A stretch of 64,000 nucleotides of DNA from Azospirillum sp. TSH58 (GTDB lineage: Bacteria > Pseudomonadota > Alphaproteobacteria > Azospirillales > Azospirillaceae). The notes under the pieces are model-generated. The model searched no databases and was not told the DNA's origin. It was given only the letters and a program-made list of their open reading frames with translations. The translations under genes and the position numbers were made by a program. Location: contig NZ_CP022367.1 of NCBI RefSeq assembly GCF_003119115.1, positions 1,105,001-1,169,000 on the forward strand, written 5' to 3'. Of this stretch, positions 11,399 through 20,849 are shown in pieces. How positions within the stretch are numbered: position 1 is the stretch's first letter; each line of letters opens with the position of its first letter.

Positions 11399-12346
11399 AT
11401 GGCACTGCAATCCCTCGATATCCTGCGCCGGTCCGCCACCCCGACGCCGACCCCGCAGGCCCGCAACCCGCAGGAAGTGGCCAAGCTGATCGACACCACG
11501 GTCTGCATCGGCTGCAAGGCCTGTCAGGTCGCCTGCTCGGAATGGAACGAGCTGCGCGCCGAGGTCGGCACCTGCGTCGGCGTCTACGACAACCCGACCG
11601 ACCTGTCCTCGCAGGCCTGGACGGTCATGCGCTTCAACGAGGTGGAGGAGAAGGGCAAGCTGGAGTGGCTGATCCGCAAGGACGGCTGCATGCATTGCGC
11701 CGACCCCGGCTGCCTGAAGGCCTGCCCGTCGCCGGGCGCCATCGTGCAGTTCAAGAACGGCATCGTGGACTTCCACCAGGAGAACTGCATCGGCTGCGGC
11801 TATTGCATCTCCGGCTGCCCGTTCAACGTGCCGCGCCTCAGCCCGGCCGACAGCAAGGCCTACAAGTGCAACCTGTGCTCCGACCGCGTGGCGGTGGGGC
11901 AGGAGCCGGCCTGCGTCAAGACCTGCCCGACCGGGGCCATCCAGTTCGGTTCCAAGGAGGACATGATCGAGGTCGCCCAGACCCGCATCACCGACCTCCA
12001 GTCGCGCGGCTACGACCAGGCGGGCCTCTACGACCCCGCCGGGGTGGGCGGCACCCACGTCATGTATGTGCTGCACCACGCCGACAAGCCGACGCTCTAC
12101 TCCGGCCTGCCGGACAACCCGTCGATCAGCGCCGTCGTCGGGGTGTGGAAGGGCATGCTGAAGCCGCTGGCGACCCTGGGCGTCGCCGCCGCCGGCCTGT
12201 TCGGCTTCTTCCATTACATCACGGTCGGCCCGAACCGCGCCGATGACGAGGAGGAGGCGGACCACGGCACGCCGCCGCTTCCGCCCGCCAAGGGAACGAA
12301 GCACGCCCACGGGATCAAGAACGAGGAACGGGAGAACGCGCTGTGA
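11399..12346 (+). CDS. fdnH: Formate dehydrogenase-N beta subunit (iron-sulfur)
   Basis: This 315-aa protein has four [4Fe-4S] ferredoxin motifs: CIGCKACQVAC, CMHCADPGCLKAC, CIGCGYCISGCPF and CNLCSDRV...CVKTC. They pass electrons from FdnG to the membrane. One C-terminal transmembrane helix (about residues 245-268, MLKPLATLGVAAAGLFGFF) anchors it, followed by a charged tail. The gene begins 3 bases after fdnG stops, and its last codons overlap the GTG start of fdnI. The N-terminal tail is a Thr/Pro-rich insertion (ATPTPTPQ). Confidence 0.96.
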   Translation: MALQSLDILRRSATPTPTPQARNPQEVAKLIDTTVCIGCKACQVACSEWNELRAEVGTCVGVYDNPTDLSSQAWTVMRFNEVEEKGKLEWLIRKDGCMHCADPGCLKACPSPGAIVQFKNGIVDFHQENCIGCGYCISGCPFNVPRLSPADSKAYKCNLCSDRVAVGQEPACVKTCPTGAIQFGSKEDMIEVAQTRITDLQSRGYDQAGLYDPAGVGGTHVMYVLHHADKPTLYSGLPDNPSISAVVGVWKGMLKPLATLGVAAAGLFGFFHYITVGPNRADDEEEADHGTPPLPPAKGTKHAHGIKNEERENAL

Positions 12347-12975
12347 AGACGGAAAAACTGATCCAACGCTACTGCGCCGCGGAGCGCATCAACCACTGGA
12401 TCGTGGCGGTCTGCTTCGTGCTGCTGGCCATCTCCGGGCTGGCCTTCTTCTACCCGGCCTTCTTCTGGCTGACCGGCGTGTTCGGGACGCCGCAGCTCGC
12501 CCGCATCGTCCATCCCTTCGTCGGGGTGGTGATGGTCCTGGCCTTCGCCCGCCAGTTCTTCCGCTACGCCCACCACAACCTCATCAACAAGGAGGATGTG
12601 ACGTGGATGATGTCGGTGAAGGAGGTGATGAAGGGCAACGAGGTCGGCGACATCGGCCGCTACAACGGCGGCCAGAAGGGCATGTTCTGGGTCATGGTGC
12701 TGTGCATGATCCTGCTGCTGGTGTCCGGCGTGATCGCGTGGCGGCCCTATTTCGCGGGCTATTTCCCGATCCCGGTCATCCGGGTGGCGCTTCTGGTCCA
12801 CGCCGCCAGCGCGCTGGTGCTGATCGCCAGCATCATCGTCCATGTCTACGCCGCGCTGTGGGTGCAGGGCACGATCCGCGCGATGGTCGAGGGCGTGGTC
12901 ACCCATGCCTGGGCGCGCAAGCACCATCCGCGCTGGTTCCGTCAGGTGACCGGCAAGGAAACCGGGCACTCGTGA
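12343..12975 (+). CDS. fdnI: Formate dehydrogenase-N gamma subunit (cytochrome b556)
   Basis: This 210-aa integral membrane diheme cytochrome b passes electrons to quinone. Four transmembrane helices are visible (about residues 18-40, 52-70, 113-132 and 147-170) with candidate heme His ligands in RINHW, HPFVGV, HAASALV and IVHVYAALW. The start is GTG at 12343, overlapping the fdnH stop (GTGA), which indicates translational coupling. It is the last gene of fdnGHI; fdhD follows after a repeat-bearing gap. Confidence 0.95.
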   Translation: MKTEKLIQRYCAAERINHWIVAVCFVLLAISGLAFFYPAFFWLTGVFGTPQLARIVHPFVGVVMVLAFARQFFRYAHHNLINKEDVTWMMSVKEVMKGNEVGDIGRYNGGQKGMFWVMVLCMILLLVSGVIAWRPYFAGYFPIPVIRVALLVHAASALVLIASIIVHVYAALWVQGTIRAMVEGVVTHAWARKHHPRWFRQVTGKETGHS

Positions 12976-12984
12976 CCGGCAGTT

Positions 12985-13163
12985 CCCTCTCCCCTCCGGG
13001 GAGAGGGTTAGGGTGAGGGGGCAGCATGGGCGGTGCGTCCATGCCAGGGGATTGCCAAGGGGCAGCATGCCCCTTGGCGGTGCGCCAAGGGCGCACCAGC
13101 CCCCTCACCCTCCCCACCGCTGATGCGGCGGGTCCCCTCCCTCTCCCCGGGGGGGGGCGAGGG
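12985..13163. repeat. REPIN-like inverted repeat doublet between fdnI and fdhD
   Basis: A palindromic CCCTCTCCCC...GGGGAGAGGG hairpin with a TTAGGGTGAGGGGG tail starts 10 bases after the fdnI stop. The inverted module (CCCCCTCACCCTCCCC ... CCCTCTCCCCGGGGG) follows after about 80 bases. It fills nearly all of the 235-bp gap and could act as a transcript 3'-end structure for fdnGHI. Confidence 0.75.
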
Positions 13164-13210
13164 CCGTTCGTCCCGTTCACCGCCTCTCCTCCACCGAGCA
13201 GGACACCGCC

Positions 13211-14029
13211 ATGAGCCTCGCCATCGACGTCGCAGCGCCCTCCACCACCCACCGCATGACCGTGCTGCGGCTGGGGCCCGGTGACGCCCAGCTCTGCGAC
13301 GACGCGGTGGTGGAGGAGGTGCCCGTCGCCATCGCCTACAACGGCATCGTCCACGCGGTGATGCTGGCGACCCCAGACGACCTGGAGGAGTTCGGCCTCG
13401 GCTTCTCCCTGACGGAGGGGATCATCGCCGACGCGGAGGAGCTGGAGAGTCTGCGGGTCGTGGAGGGCTGCGACGGGATCGAGGTCCGCATGGAGATCCC
13501 GATGGAGCGCTTCATGGCGTTGAAGGGCAAGCGGCGGAGCATCGCCGGGCGGTCGGGTTGCGGCGTCTGCGGGGTGGAAAGCCTCCAGGCCATCGCCCGG
13601 TCCGGCCGCCCGGTCGCGCCCGGCGGGCGGCTGTCGGTCGGCGCAGTGGAGCGGGCGCTGGCCCGTTTCGCCGAGCGGCAGACCCTGCACCGCGCCACCG
13701 GAGCGGCCCACGGCGTCGCCTGGGTGGACGCGACGGGGGAGATCCTGGCGGTGCGCGAGGATGTCGGCCGCCACAACGCGCTCGACAAGCTGATCGGCTG
13801 GCTGGTGCGCACGGGCGTGGACCGGCGGGGCGGCTTCGTCCTGACCTCCAGCCGCGCCAGCTACGAGCTGGTGCAGAAGGCCGCCCGGCTTGGCATCAGC
13901 GGGCTGGTCGCCATCTCCGCCCCCACCGGCATGGCGGTGCGCATGGCGGAGAGCTGCGGCGTGTCGCTGGCCGGCTTCGCCCGCGGCAACCGGCTGGTCG
14001 TCTACAGCCACGGCGACCGCTGGGCGTAG
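13211..14029 (+). CDS. fdhD: Formate dehydrogenase sulfurtransferase FdhD
   Basis: This 272-aa cytosolic protein moves sulfur from the IscS persulfide to the molybdenum cofactor, which is needed for formate dehydrogenase activity. The family CXXC site is present in GRSGCGVCG (about residues 117-125). The EDVGRHNALDK and LTSSRASYE motifs are also typical. It lies just downstream of fdnI in the same direction, separated by a palindromic repeat, and completes the fdhE/fdnGHI/fdhD set. Confidence 0.96.
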   Translation: MSLAIDVAAPSTTHRMTVLRLGPGDAQLCDDAVVEEVPVAIAYNGIVHAVMLATPDDLEEFGLGFSLTEGIIADAEELESLRVVEGCDGIEVRMEIPMERFMALKGKRRSIAGRSGCGVCGVESLQAIARSGRPVAPGGRLSVGAVERALARFAERQTLHRATGAAHGVAWVDATGEILAVREDVGRHNALDKLIGWLVRTGVDRRGGFVLTSSRASYELVQKAARLGISGLVAISAPTGMAVRMAESCGVSLAGFARGNRLVVYSHGDRWA

Positions 14030-14104
14030 GCGGTTGCGCGGAACGCGTCACGGCCGGCGCCGCTCCGTCGTCTGGGGAATACCAGCCGGATGACGGAGAC
14101 CCCG

Positions 14105-14944
14105 ATGCCACTCGACAGGGCCGCGATCAAGAACACCAAATCCAAGCCACTCGATTTCGCCGGGTGGCGCGACAGCGTCCAGGACGCCGCCCAGCTCAAC
14201 GGGCTTGCGAATCTCAGCGTGGTCACCGATCACCACATCTGCCCGCAGAACATCCTGCTCGATCTCCGCAACAAGGCCGTGGACGCCAGCAGCGACGGCT
14301 ACCTGATCAATGTCGGCACCTACGCGGTGAACAACGCCGTGATCGCGCCGACCCCGGACCCGCAAGCCCGGATCGAAGCGCTGATGGAGCGGATCCTCTG
14401 GGCCTTCGGCAACGTCTTTCCCGGCGCGGAGAATGTGATGCGGGTGGACGATCCCATGGACACCGGCGGCTGGGAGGCGGAGGGAGCGCTGCCCAAGGCG
14501 CTGGCCTACGCCAACCAGCTCAAGGACCTGCTCGTCCAGGTCGCCACGACGCCGTCGCACGTGAACTGGCAGGAGCTTGCCAACCACGTCAACCCGCAAG
14601 GCCCGGCGATGCTCAAGGCCCGGAAATCGATCCTGAAATGGGCCGACGCCTGGGCGACCCATCCCGTCTACCGCATCTACATCCGCCTGTCGAAAGCGGA
14701 GACGGAAGACTGCCGCCGGAACTTCGATTCCTTTCCCGGCTTCGGGGCCTGGGTCCATCCCCGGCATGAGGTCCTCAACCTGATCGCAAACAAGCTGGCC
14801 ATCTGGGAGCCGACGGTGACGAACAGCACCGGGGAGGACCAGCGCATCGCCTACCGGGCCATGCGCGATGACATCAACCAATCCTGCTTCAACGGGCAGA
14901 ACAAATGCTGCGACCGTTGGCTGGAGCATCACCAGGCGCCCTGA
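14105..14944 (+). CDS. Hypothetical protein, about 279 aa
   Basis: I do not recognise this protein. The start at 14105 (MPLDRAAIKNTKSKPL) is preferred because GGAGA lies 6 bases before it; an ATG at 14090 is also possible. The sequence is soluble, with a balanced composition, many Trp residues (FAGWRDSVQD, WEAEGALPK, WEPTVTNS) and four Cys, two of them in NKCCDRW near the end. There is no signal peptide or membrane helix. It is convergent with the hybrid kinase gene and separate from the formate operon. Confidence 0.75.
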   Translation: MPLDRAAIKNTKSKPLDFAGWRDSVQDAAQLNGLANLSVVTDHHICPQNILLDLRNKAVDASSDGYLINVGTYAVNNAVIAPTPDPQARIEALMERILWAFGNVFPGAENVMRVDDPMDTGGWEAEGALPKALAYANQLKDLLVQVATTPSHVNWQELANHVNPQGPAMLKARKSILKWADAWATHPVYRIYIRLSKAETEDCRRNFDSFPGFGAWVHPRHEVLNLIANKLAIWEPTVTNSTGEDQRIAYRAMRDDINQSCFNGQNKCCDRWLEHHQAP

Positions 14945-14979
14945 CGGCGCCCCTCCTCGTCCGGGGCTTGGGCCTTCGG

Positions 14980-16551
14980 CTAAGTCCGGTCGCCGACGCG
15001 CAGCCGTTCGAGGACCTGCCGCAGGTCGCCGGGGTGGAGGGGCTTGTGCAGGAAGGAGCAGCCGCGGCGCTGGCCTTCCAGCAGGGCGCTCTGGGCCGTC
15101 TCGCCGCTGAGCACAACGGCGGGAATCTCCTGCCCGTACAGGCGGCGCACCCGGTCGATCACGTCGAAGCCGGACACCTTTCCGGGCAGCCGCAGGTCGG
15201 TCAGGATCACCGACGGCGGCTCCGGCAACCCGTCCAGCACCGCGAAGACCTCCCGCATGTCGCTCGCCGCGGCGACGGTGCAGCCCCAGCTTTCCAGGAT
15301 CATCTGGAGGCCGGTCAGCACCATGGCCTCGTCGTCCACGGCCAGCACGGTCATCCCGGTCAGCAGCGGGGCCGTCGCGGCGGAGGGCGGCGGGGCGGGG
15401 GAGCCGCAAGGCGGTTCGGCCAGCGGGCTCGCCGCCTCCAGCGATACGGAGAAGACCGTGCCGCGCCCGATGCGCGACCGCACCTCGACCTGAAGACCGA
15501 GCAGCTCGGCCAGCCGGCGCACGATGGCGAGACCCAGGCCCAGCCCGCGATTGGGGTCGCGGTTGGGATTCTGGAGCTGGTGGAATTCGTCGAAGATCGC
15601 GGTCAGCTGCTCCTCGGGGATGCCGAAGCCGGTGTCCCAGACATCGACGCGCCAGCGGTTGCCGCGCCGCCGCATGGCGAGCAGCAGGCCGCCGTGCCGG
15701 GTGTAGCGGATGGCGTTGGTCAGCAGGTTGCGCATCACCCGACCGAACAGCACCGGGTCGGTCTCCACCGTGCCGGGACACAGGCGGGCGCGCAGGCGCA
15801 GGCCCTTCTCCTCGCTCTGCGGACGGAACTCCTCGACGAGCTGGTTCAGAAGCTCGTCCAGGGCGACGGGCTGCGGGTCCGCCGTCACCGTGCCGGCGTC
15901 CAGGGTGGAGATGTCGAGCAGCGCGTTCAGCAGCCGTTCGCCCGCCGTCATGGCGTTGCCCAGCATCTCGGCCGTGCTCAGCGCCTTCTCGTCGCTGATC
16001 TGGCTGCACAGCGCGTCGAGGAACAGGCGCATCGCCTGGAAGGGCTGGCGCAGGTCGTGGCTGGCCGAGGCCAGGAAGCGCGACCGCGCGGCGGTGGTCC
16101 GTTCGATCTCCGCGCGCATCGCCCGCTCCATGCGGGCGACGACCCGGTCGTCGGGGGCCGCCTGGGCGGCCAGGGCCAGCATGGCGACGGTCCGCCCGTC
16201 CTGGGTCAGAGGCACGCCCTGGAACGCCGCGGGATCGGCGTCGCCCACGGGCAGAAGCTCGATGCCGACCGGCTCCTCGGTGTCGCCGGAGAACAGCGGA
16301 TCGACGGCGCCCAGCACCGCCGGCCAGACCGGCCCGAACCAGGCCGGGGCCGGCTGCCCGCCCGCCGCGGGCTCCTTGCCGAGGAGGGTGCAGAGCGCGT
16401 CGTTGGGGAAGAGCGTGGCGGCGTGCGGCGGCCCGGTCAGCACGAAGGCCGGCAGCGCGGCGGCGTGGCAGACGCGCAGCGCGTTCTCCACGCACTCCGT
16501 CTCCGCGGGCGCGGCGTCGATGCTGGTCGTGTTCCTGTGCCGAAGCGTCAC
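14980..16551 (-). CDS. Soluble hybrid histidine kinase (CheS3-like)
   Basis: The 523-aa protein has no membrane helix. Residues 1-140 form a sensor region of unknown type. A coiled linker and HisKA (SASHDLRQPFQAM) follow, then HATPase_c (NLLTNAIRYT, DTGFGIP, GLGLGLAIVRRL) and a C-terminal receiver (VDDEAM; Asp in ILTDLRLPG; Lys in FLHKPL) at about 400-520. It lies 90 bases downstream of the REC-REC gene that ends the chemosensory operon. In R. centenum the Che3 hybrid kinase CheS3 joins receiver and kinase domains in one protein. Here the parts look split over two genes. The assignment rests on domain content and position. Confidence 0.88.
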   Translation of the reverse strand: MTLRHRNTTSIDAAPAETECVENALRVCHAAALPAFVLTGPPHAATLFPNDALCTLLGKEPAAGGQPAPAWFGPVWPAVLGAVDPLFSGDTEEPVGIELLPVGDADPAAFQGVPLTQDGRTVAMLALAAQAAPDDRVVARMERAMRAEIERTTAARSRFLASASHDLRQPFQAMRLFLDALCSQISDEKALSTAEMLGNAMTAGERLLNALLDISTLDAGTVTADPQPVALDELLNQLVEEFRPQSEEKGLRLRARLCPGTVETDPVLFGRVMRNLLTNAIRYTRHGGLLLAMRRRGNRWRVDVWDTGFGIPEEQLTAIFDEFHQLQNPNRDPNRGLGLGLAIVRRLAELLGLQVEVRSRIGRGTVFSVSLEAASPLAEPPCGSPAPPPSAATAPLLTGMTVLAVDDEAMVLTGLQMILESWGCTVAAASDMREVFAVLDGLPEPPSVILTDLRLPGKVSGFDVIDRVRRLYGQEIPAVVLSGETAQSALLEGQRRGCSFLHKPLHPGDLRQVLERLRVGDRT

Positions 16552-16641
16552 GTCGGTCTCACTAACCGCTGGAGCTGAAGGTGAAGCACCTTAACCTTTG
16601 GTGCACTGGGGATGAAAGCGCCTGAAAGCCCTATACGCCTT

Positions 16642-17442
16642 CTATGCGGAAGGCATTGGCGGGGACAGGCGGGCGAGATGGTCCTCCACCATGTATTTCC
16701 GGCGGAGCAGCGCCATCAGGCGGATCTTCAGGATGTCCATCGGCTGCGACTTGCCCACGAAGTCGTCGGCGCCCGCGGTCAGGCTGGCGGTCAGCCGGTC
16801 GTCGCCCTCCTGGCTGGTCAGGATGACGATCTGGAAGAACAGGCCGCGCCGGCGGCGGAAGCGGTCGAACCGCTCGCAGAGCTGGGTGCCGCTGGTGCCG
16901 GGCATCACGAGGTCGAGGATCACGCAGTCCAGCCCGCCGTCCTCCAGCGCCGCCACCGCCTCGTCGGCGTTGCGCGCGGCGACGACGTGGCAGCCGTCCT
17001 CCTCCAGTTCGGCGCGCAGGAACTCGCGGTAGGTCGCGCTGTCGTCCACCACCAGGATGCGCGCCCGCCGCAGGATGTCGGACACGGTCGGCGGCGCGTT
17101 GCGCCGGTCGAGCAGCGCCATGGCCTGCTGCACCACGCCCTGGGAATCGGCGGAATCCACCCACTGCACGTCGGCGGGAACGCCGGACTCCGCCGCCCGC
17201 TCCGCCGACCCCAGCAGCAGGGCGGGGGCCGGGCAGCGCCGCCGCAGCTCCGTCAGGGTGCGGGCGGCCTCGCCGTCGGCCTCCACCATCAGCAGGTCGA
17301 AGGGGCGGCGCGCCAGCTCCGCGACCGCGGGCTCCACCGTTTCGACGCAGCTCGCCTCGATGCCCTGCTCCTCCAGCATCAGCTTCAGGAGAAGCCCCTG
17401 TGTCTGCGAAGCGATGACGATCAGCGCCCTGGGTCCACTCAT
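16642..17442 (-). CDS. Tandem receiver-domain response regulator
   Basis: This 266-aa protein consists of two receiver domains with no output domain. The first (residues 5-118) is degenerate: the usual phospho-acceptor segment reads LLMVEADGE. The second (about 128-250) is intact, with VVDDSAT, Asp in CVILDLVMPG, Thr in VILTSQEG and Lys in FVGKSQPM. Its ATG overlaps the cheB stop by 4 bases, so it belongs to the chemosensory operon and is the expected receiver of phosphate from CheA or the adjacent hybrid kinase. The lack of a GGDEF domain separates it from Wsp systems. Confidence 0.88.
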   Translation of the reverse strand: MSGPRALIVIASQTQGLLLKLMLEEQGIEASCVETVEPAVAELARRPFDLLMVEADGEAARTLTELRRRCPAPALLLGSAERAAESGVPADVQWVDSADSQGVVQQAMALLDRRNAPPTVSDILRRARILVVDDSATYREFLRAELEEDGCHVVAARNADEAVAALEDGGLDCVILDLVMPGTSGTQLCERFDRFRRRRGLFFQIVILTSQEGDDRLTASLTAGADDFVGKSQPMDILKIRLMALLRRKYMVEDHLARLSPPMPSA

Positions 17443-18539
17443 GAGGGCTCTACTCCCGTCGAAACCAGTTCCAGCAAACGGGCCGCCACCTTGTCGATGG
17501 GCAGCTCCTCGGTAACGCCTCCCAGCCGGACCGCGGTCCCCGGCATGCTGTGGATGACCGCGGTGGAGGCATGCTCCGCGATGGTGTAGGCGCCCGCCCG
17601 GTGCATGTCGGCGAGGCCGCGCGCGCCGTCCTCCCCCATGCCGGTCAGCAGCACGCCGATGGCGGCGGCGCCGAAGGCCGAGGCCAGGGAGGAGAACAGC
17701 ACGTCCCCGGACGGCCTCTGGCCGCAGACCGGATCGCCGTGGACCAGCCGCATCCCGCCGGGCTCGGCGGTCAGATGAAGCTCGCCGGGGGCGACATAGA
17801 CATGGCCGGGCCGGTGCGGCGCGTCGGAGGCCAGCGCCACCGGCAGCGGCGTGACCGACCCCAGCCAGGAGGCGAAGCCGGCCACGAAGGGGGCGCCGAT
17901 GTGCTGCACGACGAAGACGGGCAGGGGAAAGTTGGCCGGCAGCCCGCGCAGCAGCTTGACCAGCGCCGCCGGGCCGCCGGTCGAGGCGGTGATCCCCAGC
18001 GCGCGGAACTGCCGCTTCGCCACGGACGGCGGCAGGGGCGGGGGCTTCGGAACGGCGGCGCCCTTGCCGCGGCCGGCGGTGCCGCCCGGCTCCTCGTCGC
18101 CGTTGCGCGGACGACCGCGCTGCCGGATCACCTTCACCTGGCTCATGATGGTGAGCTGGGTGCAGAGATGCCGGGCGACGGTCTGATAGTCGGCGCGGGC
18201 CATGCTGCCCGGCTTCTCCACCACCGCCAGCGCCCCGGCCTGAAGCGCCCGCATCGGGATGTCGAGGTCGCGCACGTCGGAGGCGACCACGACGATCGGC
18301 ACGGGGTGGTCGCGCATCAGCCGCTGGGTCACGGCGAAGCCGTCGATCCCCGGCAGGCGGATGTCCAGCGACACCACGTCCGGCCGCAGCGAGTCGACCA
18401 TGCGCAGCGCCTGCTCGCCCGACGCGGCGATGCCGGCCAGTTCCAGGCGCGGGTCCTCGCCGATGACGTGGGCGAGCAGCTGCTGGACGACCGGCGAGTC
18501 CTCGACCACCAGCACGCGGATCTTGCGGGCGCCGGTCAC
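17439..18539 (-). CDS. cheB: Chemoreceptor methylesterase CheB
   Basis: The 366-aa protein has a receiver domain (residues 5-120; VVEDSPV, Asp in VSLDIRLPG) and a C-terminal methylesterase domain with its Ser-His-Asp triad (GITASTGGP, VVQHIGAPF, GMGEDGARGL). It removes methyl groups from the chemoreceptor and may deamidate it. The GTG at 18539 overlaps the cheA stop (GTGA). A Gly/Arg/Pro-rich linker joins the domains (RGRPRNGDEEPGG). It is part of the tightly coupled operon. Confidence 0.95.
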   Translation of the reverse strand: MTGARKIRVLVVEDSPVVQQLLAHVIGEDPRLELAGIAASGEQALRMVDSLRPDVVSLDIRLPGIDGFAVTQRLMRDHPVPIVVVASDVRDLDIPMRALQAGALAVVEKPGSMARADYQTVARHLCTQLTIMSQVKVIRQRGRPRNGDEEPGGTAGRGKGAAVPKPPPLPPSVAKRQFRALGITASTGGPAALVKLLRGLPANFPLPVFVVQHIGAPFVAGFASWLGSVTPLPVALASDAPHRPGHVYVAPGELHLTAEPGGMRLVHGDPVCGQRPSGDVLFSSLASAFGAAAIGVLLTGMGEDGARGLADMHRAGAYTIAEHASTAVIHSMPGTAVRLGGVTEELPIDKVAARLLELVSTGVEPS

Positions 18540-20782
18540 AGCAGCCGCCGGATGCCGGCCAGAAGCTCGTTCTGGTCGAAACGGGTCTTGACGATGTAGG
18601 CGTCGGCGCCAAGGTCCAGCCCGCGCTCGCGGTCCTCGTCGCTGGCGCGCGAGGTGACCAGGATCACCGGCAGGTCGGAGGTCATGGGGTTGCCCTTGAC
18701 GGCCTGGAGCAGGGCGAACCCGTCCATCCTCGGCATCTCCACGTCGCTGATGATCAGGTCCACATCCTCCAGTTCGCCAAGTGTTTCGACCGCCTCGCGC
18801 CCGTCCACGCACAGCGTGACCCGGTAACCATGGGCCTCCAGGATGCTCTTTTCCAGGGTTCGCGTGGTGATTGAATCGTCCACCACCAGAATGTGCGGGC
18901 GCCGCCGCGCCGACTCGTCCACCGGGCGGACCAGCGGCGGCAGGGCCATGCCGGGGCGCGGCGACAGGGCCGCCGGGTTCAGCACCAGGGCCGGCGATCC
19001 GTCGTCCATCAGCACGGTGCCGAGGAAGCGGACGGCGTCGATTCCCACCTCCTCCGCCGGGGTGACGACGGAGTCGCGGGTGGCCATCAGCGCGTCCACG
19101 ACCAGCGCGAGCCGCCGCCCGGCGGCGCGCAGGATGACCAGCGCCAGCGGCGCCCCGTTGCCCTGCGGCATGGCGCCGTCGTAGCCGAGCAGGGCGGCCA
19201 GCGGCGTCACCGGGACGTCCTCCTCCTCCAGCCGGATGGTCGGGGCGGCGAGGTCGGTGAACAGCGTGTCCGCCGGGGCGCGCAGGACGCGCGCCACGTC
19301 GTTGCTGGGGATCGCCAGGATGTCGTCCTGGACCGCCACGAAGACCAGCCGCTGGCTGAGCAGGCTGAGCGGCACCTCCACCGTGACGACGGTCCCGCCG
19401 CCCTCGCGCGCCGCCAGCGTCACCGAGCCCTGGAGCCGGGTCACCTCCCGCCGCACGATGGCGAGGCCCATGCCGCGCCCGGCGTACTCGTTCGCGGTGG
19501 GGGCGGTGGAGAAGCCCGGCTCGAAGATCAGGTCGAGCAGCCGTTCCTCCGGCGCCGAATCCGCCTCGTCGGCGCCCAGCAGGCCGCGCTCGACGGCGTG
19601 GCGGGCGATGGCCTCGCGGTTCGGGCCGCGCCCGTCGTCCTCAACGCGCAGGACGAGGCGGCGTCCGACCACCGAGGCCTCGAAGCGGACGGTGGCGGCG
19701 GCGCGCTTGCCCGCGGCCACCCGCTCCTGCGGGGTTTCGACGCCGTGGCTGACGGCGTTGCGCGCGATGTGCAGCACCGGGTCCTTCAGCCGTTGCAGGA
19801 CCACCCGGTCGGCCTGGGTCTCCAGCCCGCGGATGTCCGCCTCGACCTCCTTGCCCTGGGCGCGGCTGATGTCGCGGATCATGCGGCCGAGGTTGCTGAA
19901 CTGCGATTCCGCCGGCAGCATGCGGAGCTGCCGCACCTCGTCCTGGAAGCCGCTGCCCCAGCGGCGCAGCGACCAGAGATGGCGGTCATGGGCGCGGTGC
20001 GCTGCGTCCAGCGAGGCGCCGAGCGCGCGGAACCGCCGCTCGAAGGAGGACAGGCGCAGGGCCGTCTCGTCGCCCGCGAAGGAGCTGGTGCCGCCGGACC
20101 CCGAAACGTCGTGGGGGCCGCGGAGCAGGCGGGGCCGCATGGCGTGCCAGCTGCGTTCCAGCGCGCGCCATTCGCCGCGCAGCTCCCGCAGTTCGGCGAC
20201 CAGGGCGGACTGGTTCTCGATCTCCGGCAGGAGGCCGGCGGCGGCGGTGAACAGCCGCTCCAGCCCGGCGCTGCGGATGCGGACCAGGGCCGCGCCTTCG
20301 GCGGAACCGGCGGCGTGCACCGGGCGCGGCGCGGCGGACGGAGGGGTGGCGGGGGTGGCTCCCGCGTCCGGGCGGCGCTGGACCGGCTCCGGCCCGCCGC
20401 CTTCGCCGCCCATGCGGGTCAGCGCGGCCAGCACCTCGGCGATGTCCACCTCGCCGCCGCCGCGGGTCGCCCAGGCGACCACGTCCTCGATGGCGTCGAG
20501 CGCGCGGCGCACCACGTCGCGGGCCGTGGCGTCGAAGGGCACGGTGCCGCGCTGGATGGCCAGGAAGGCGGCCTCCAGCCAGTGGGACAGCCGCTCGACC
20601 TCCGGCAGGTCCACGGCGCGGGCGGCCCCCTTCAGGCTGTGGGCGCGGCGGTGGATCTCCACCAGATCGGGGTGGTGCGCCGGGTTCTTCTCCACGGCGC
20701 GCAGGGCTTCGCGGATGGCCGCGAGATGCTCCTTGTGCTCCAGGTCGAAGGCGGCGAGCAGGCGTGTGCGGATGTCGTTCAT
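18536..20782 (-). CDS. cheA: CheA hybrid kinase with C-terminal receiver
   Basis: This 748-aa protein carries an HPt domain (phospho-acceptor His48 in RAHSLKGAARA), a variable linker, HATPase (ARNAVSHGVE, DDGRGPN, GRGMGLAIVRREV), a CheW-like domain (about residues 470-605) and a C-terminal receiver (VVDDSITTR; Asp in IISDVEMPRMDG; Lys in YIVKTRF). A fused receiver is typical of CheA proteins of alternative chemosensory systems such as Che3, Frz and Wsp, not of the E. coli swimming pathway. It starts 67 bases after the receptor gene. Confidence 0.95.
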   Translation of the reverse strand: MNDIRTRLLAAFDLEHKEHLAAIREALRAVEKNPAHHPDLVEIHRRAHSLKGAARAVDLPEVERLSHWLEAAFLAIQRGTVPFDATARDVVRRALDAIEDVVAWATRGGGEVDIAEVLAALTRMGGEGGGPEPVQRRPDAGATPATPPSAAPRPVHAAGSAEGAALVRIRSAGLERLFTAAAGLLPEIENQSALVAELRELRGEWRALERSWHAMRPRLLRGPHDVSGSGGTSSFAGDETALRLSSFERRFRALGASLDAAHRAHDRHLWSLRRWGSGFQDEVRQLRMLPAESQFSNLGRMIRDISRAQGKEVEADIRGLETQADRVVLQRLKDPVLHIARNAVSHGVETPQERVAAGKRAAATVRFEASVVGRRLVLRVEDDGRGPNREAIARHAVERGLLGADEADSAPEERLLDLIFEPGFSTAPTANEYAGRGMGLAIVRREVTRLQGSVTLAAREGGGTVVTVEVPLSLLSQRLVFVAVQDDILAIPSNDVARVLRAPADTLFTDLAAPTIRLEEEDVPVTPLAALLGYDGAMPQGNGAPLALVILRAAGRRLALVVDALMATRDSVVTPAEEVGIDAVRFLGTVLMDDGSPALVLNPAALSPRPGMALPPLVRPVDESARRRPHILVVDDSITTRTLEKSILEAHGYRVTLCVDGREAVETLGELEDVDLIISDVEMPRMDGFALLQAVKGNPMTSDLPVILVTSRASDEDRERGLDLGADAYIVKTRFDQNELLAGIRRLL

Positions 20783-20849
20783 GCCGCCCGCACCTTCCGT
20801 CCGTCCTTGCCCTTGTCTTTGCCCATGCCGCCGCGTGCCGTCGCCATGG

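Noticed and set aside
8339..12310. Very long minus-strand frame opposite fdnGH, and similar long frames opposite other genes (for example 4195-6630, 36896-39775, 58018-62043)
   Set aside because: In G+C-rich DNA the antisense frame of a real gene often lacks stops. These products are His/Gln/Arg-rich and match nothing, while the plus-strand genes have clear family motifs.
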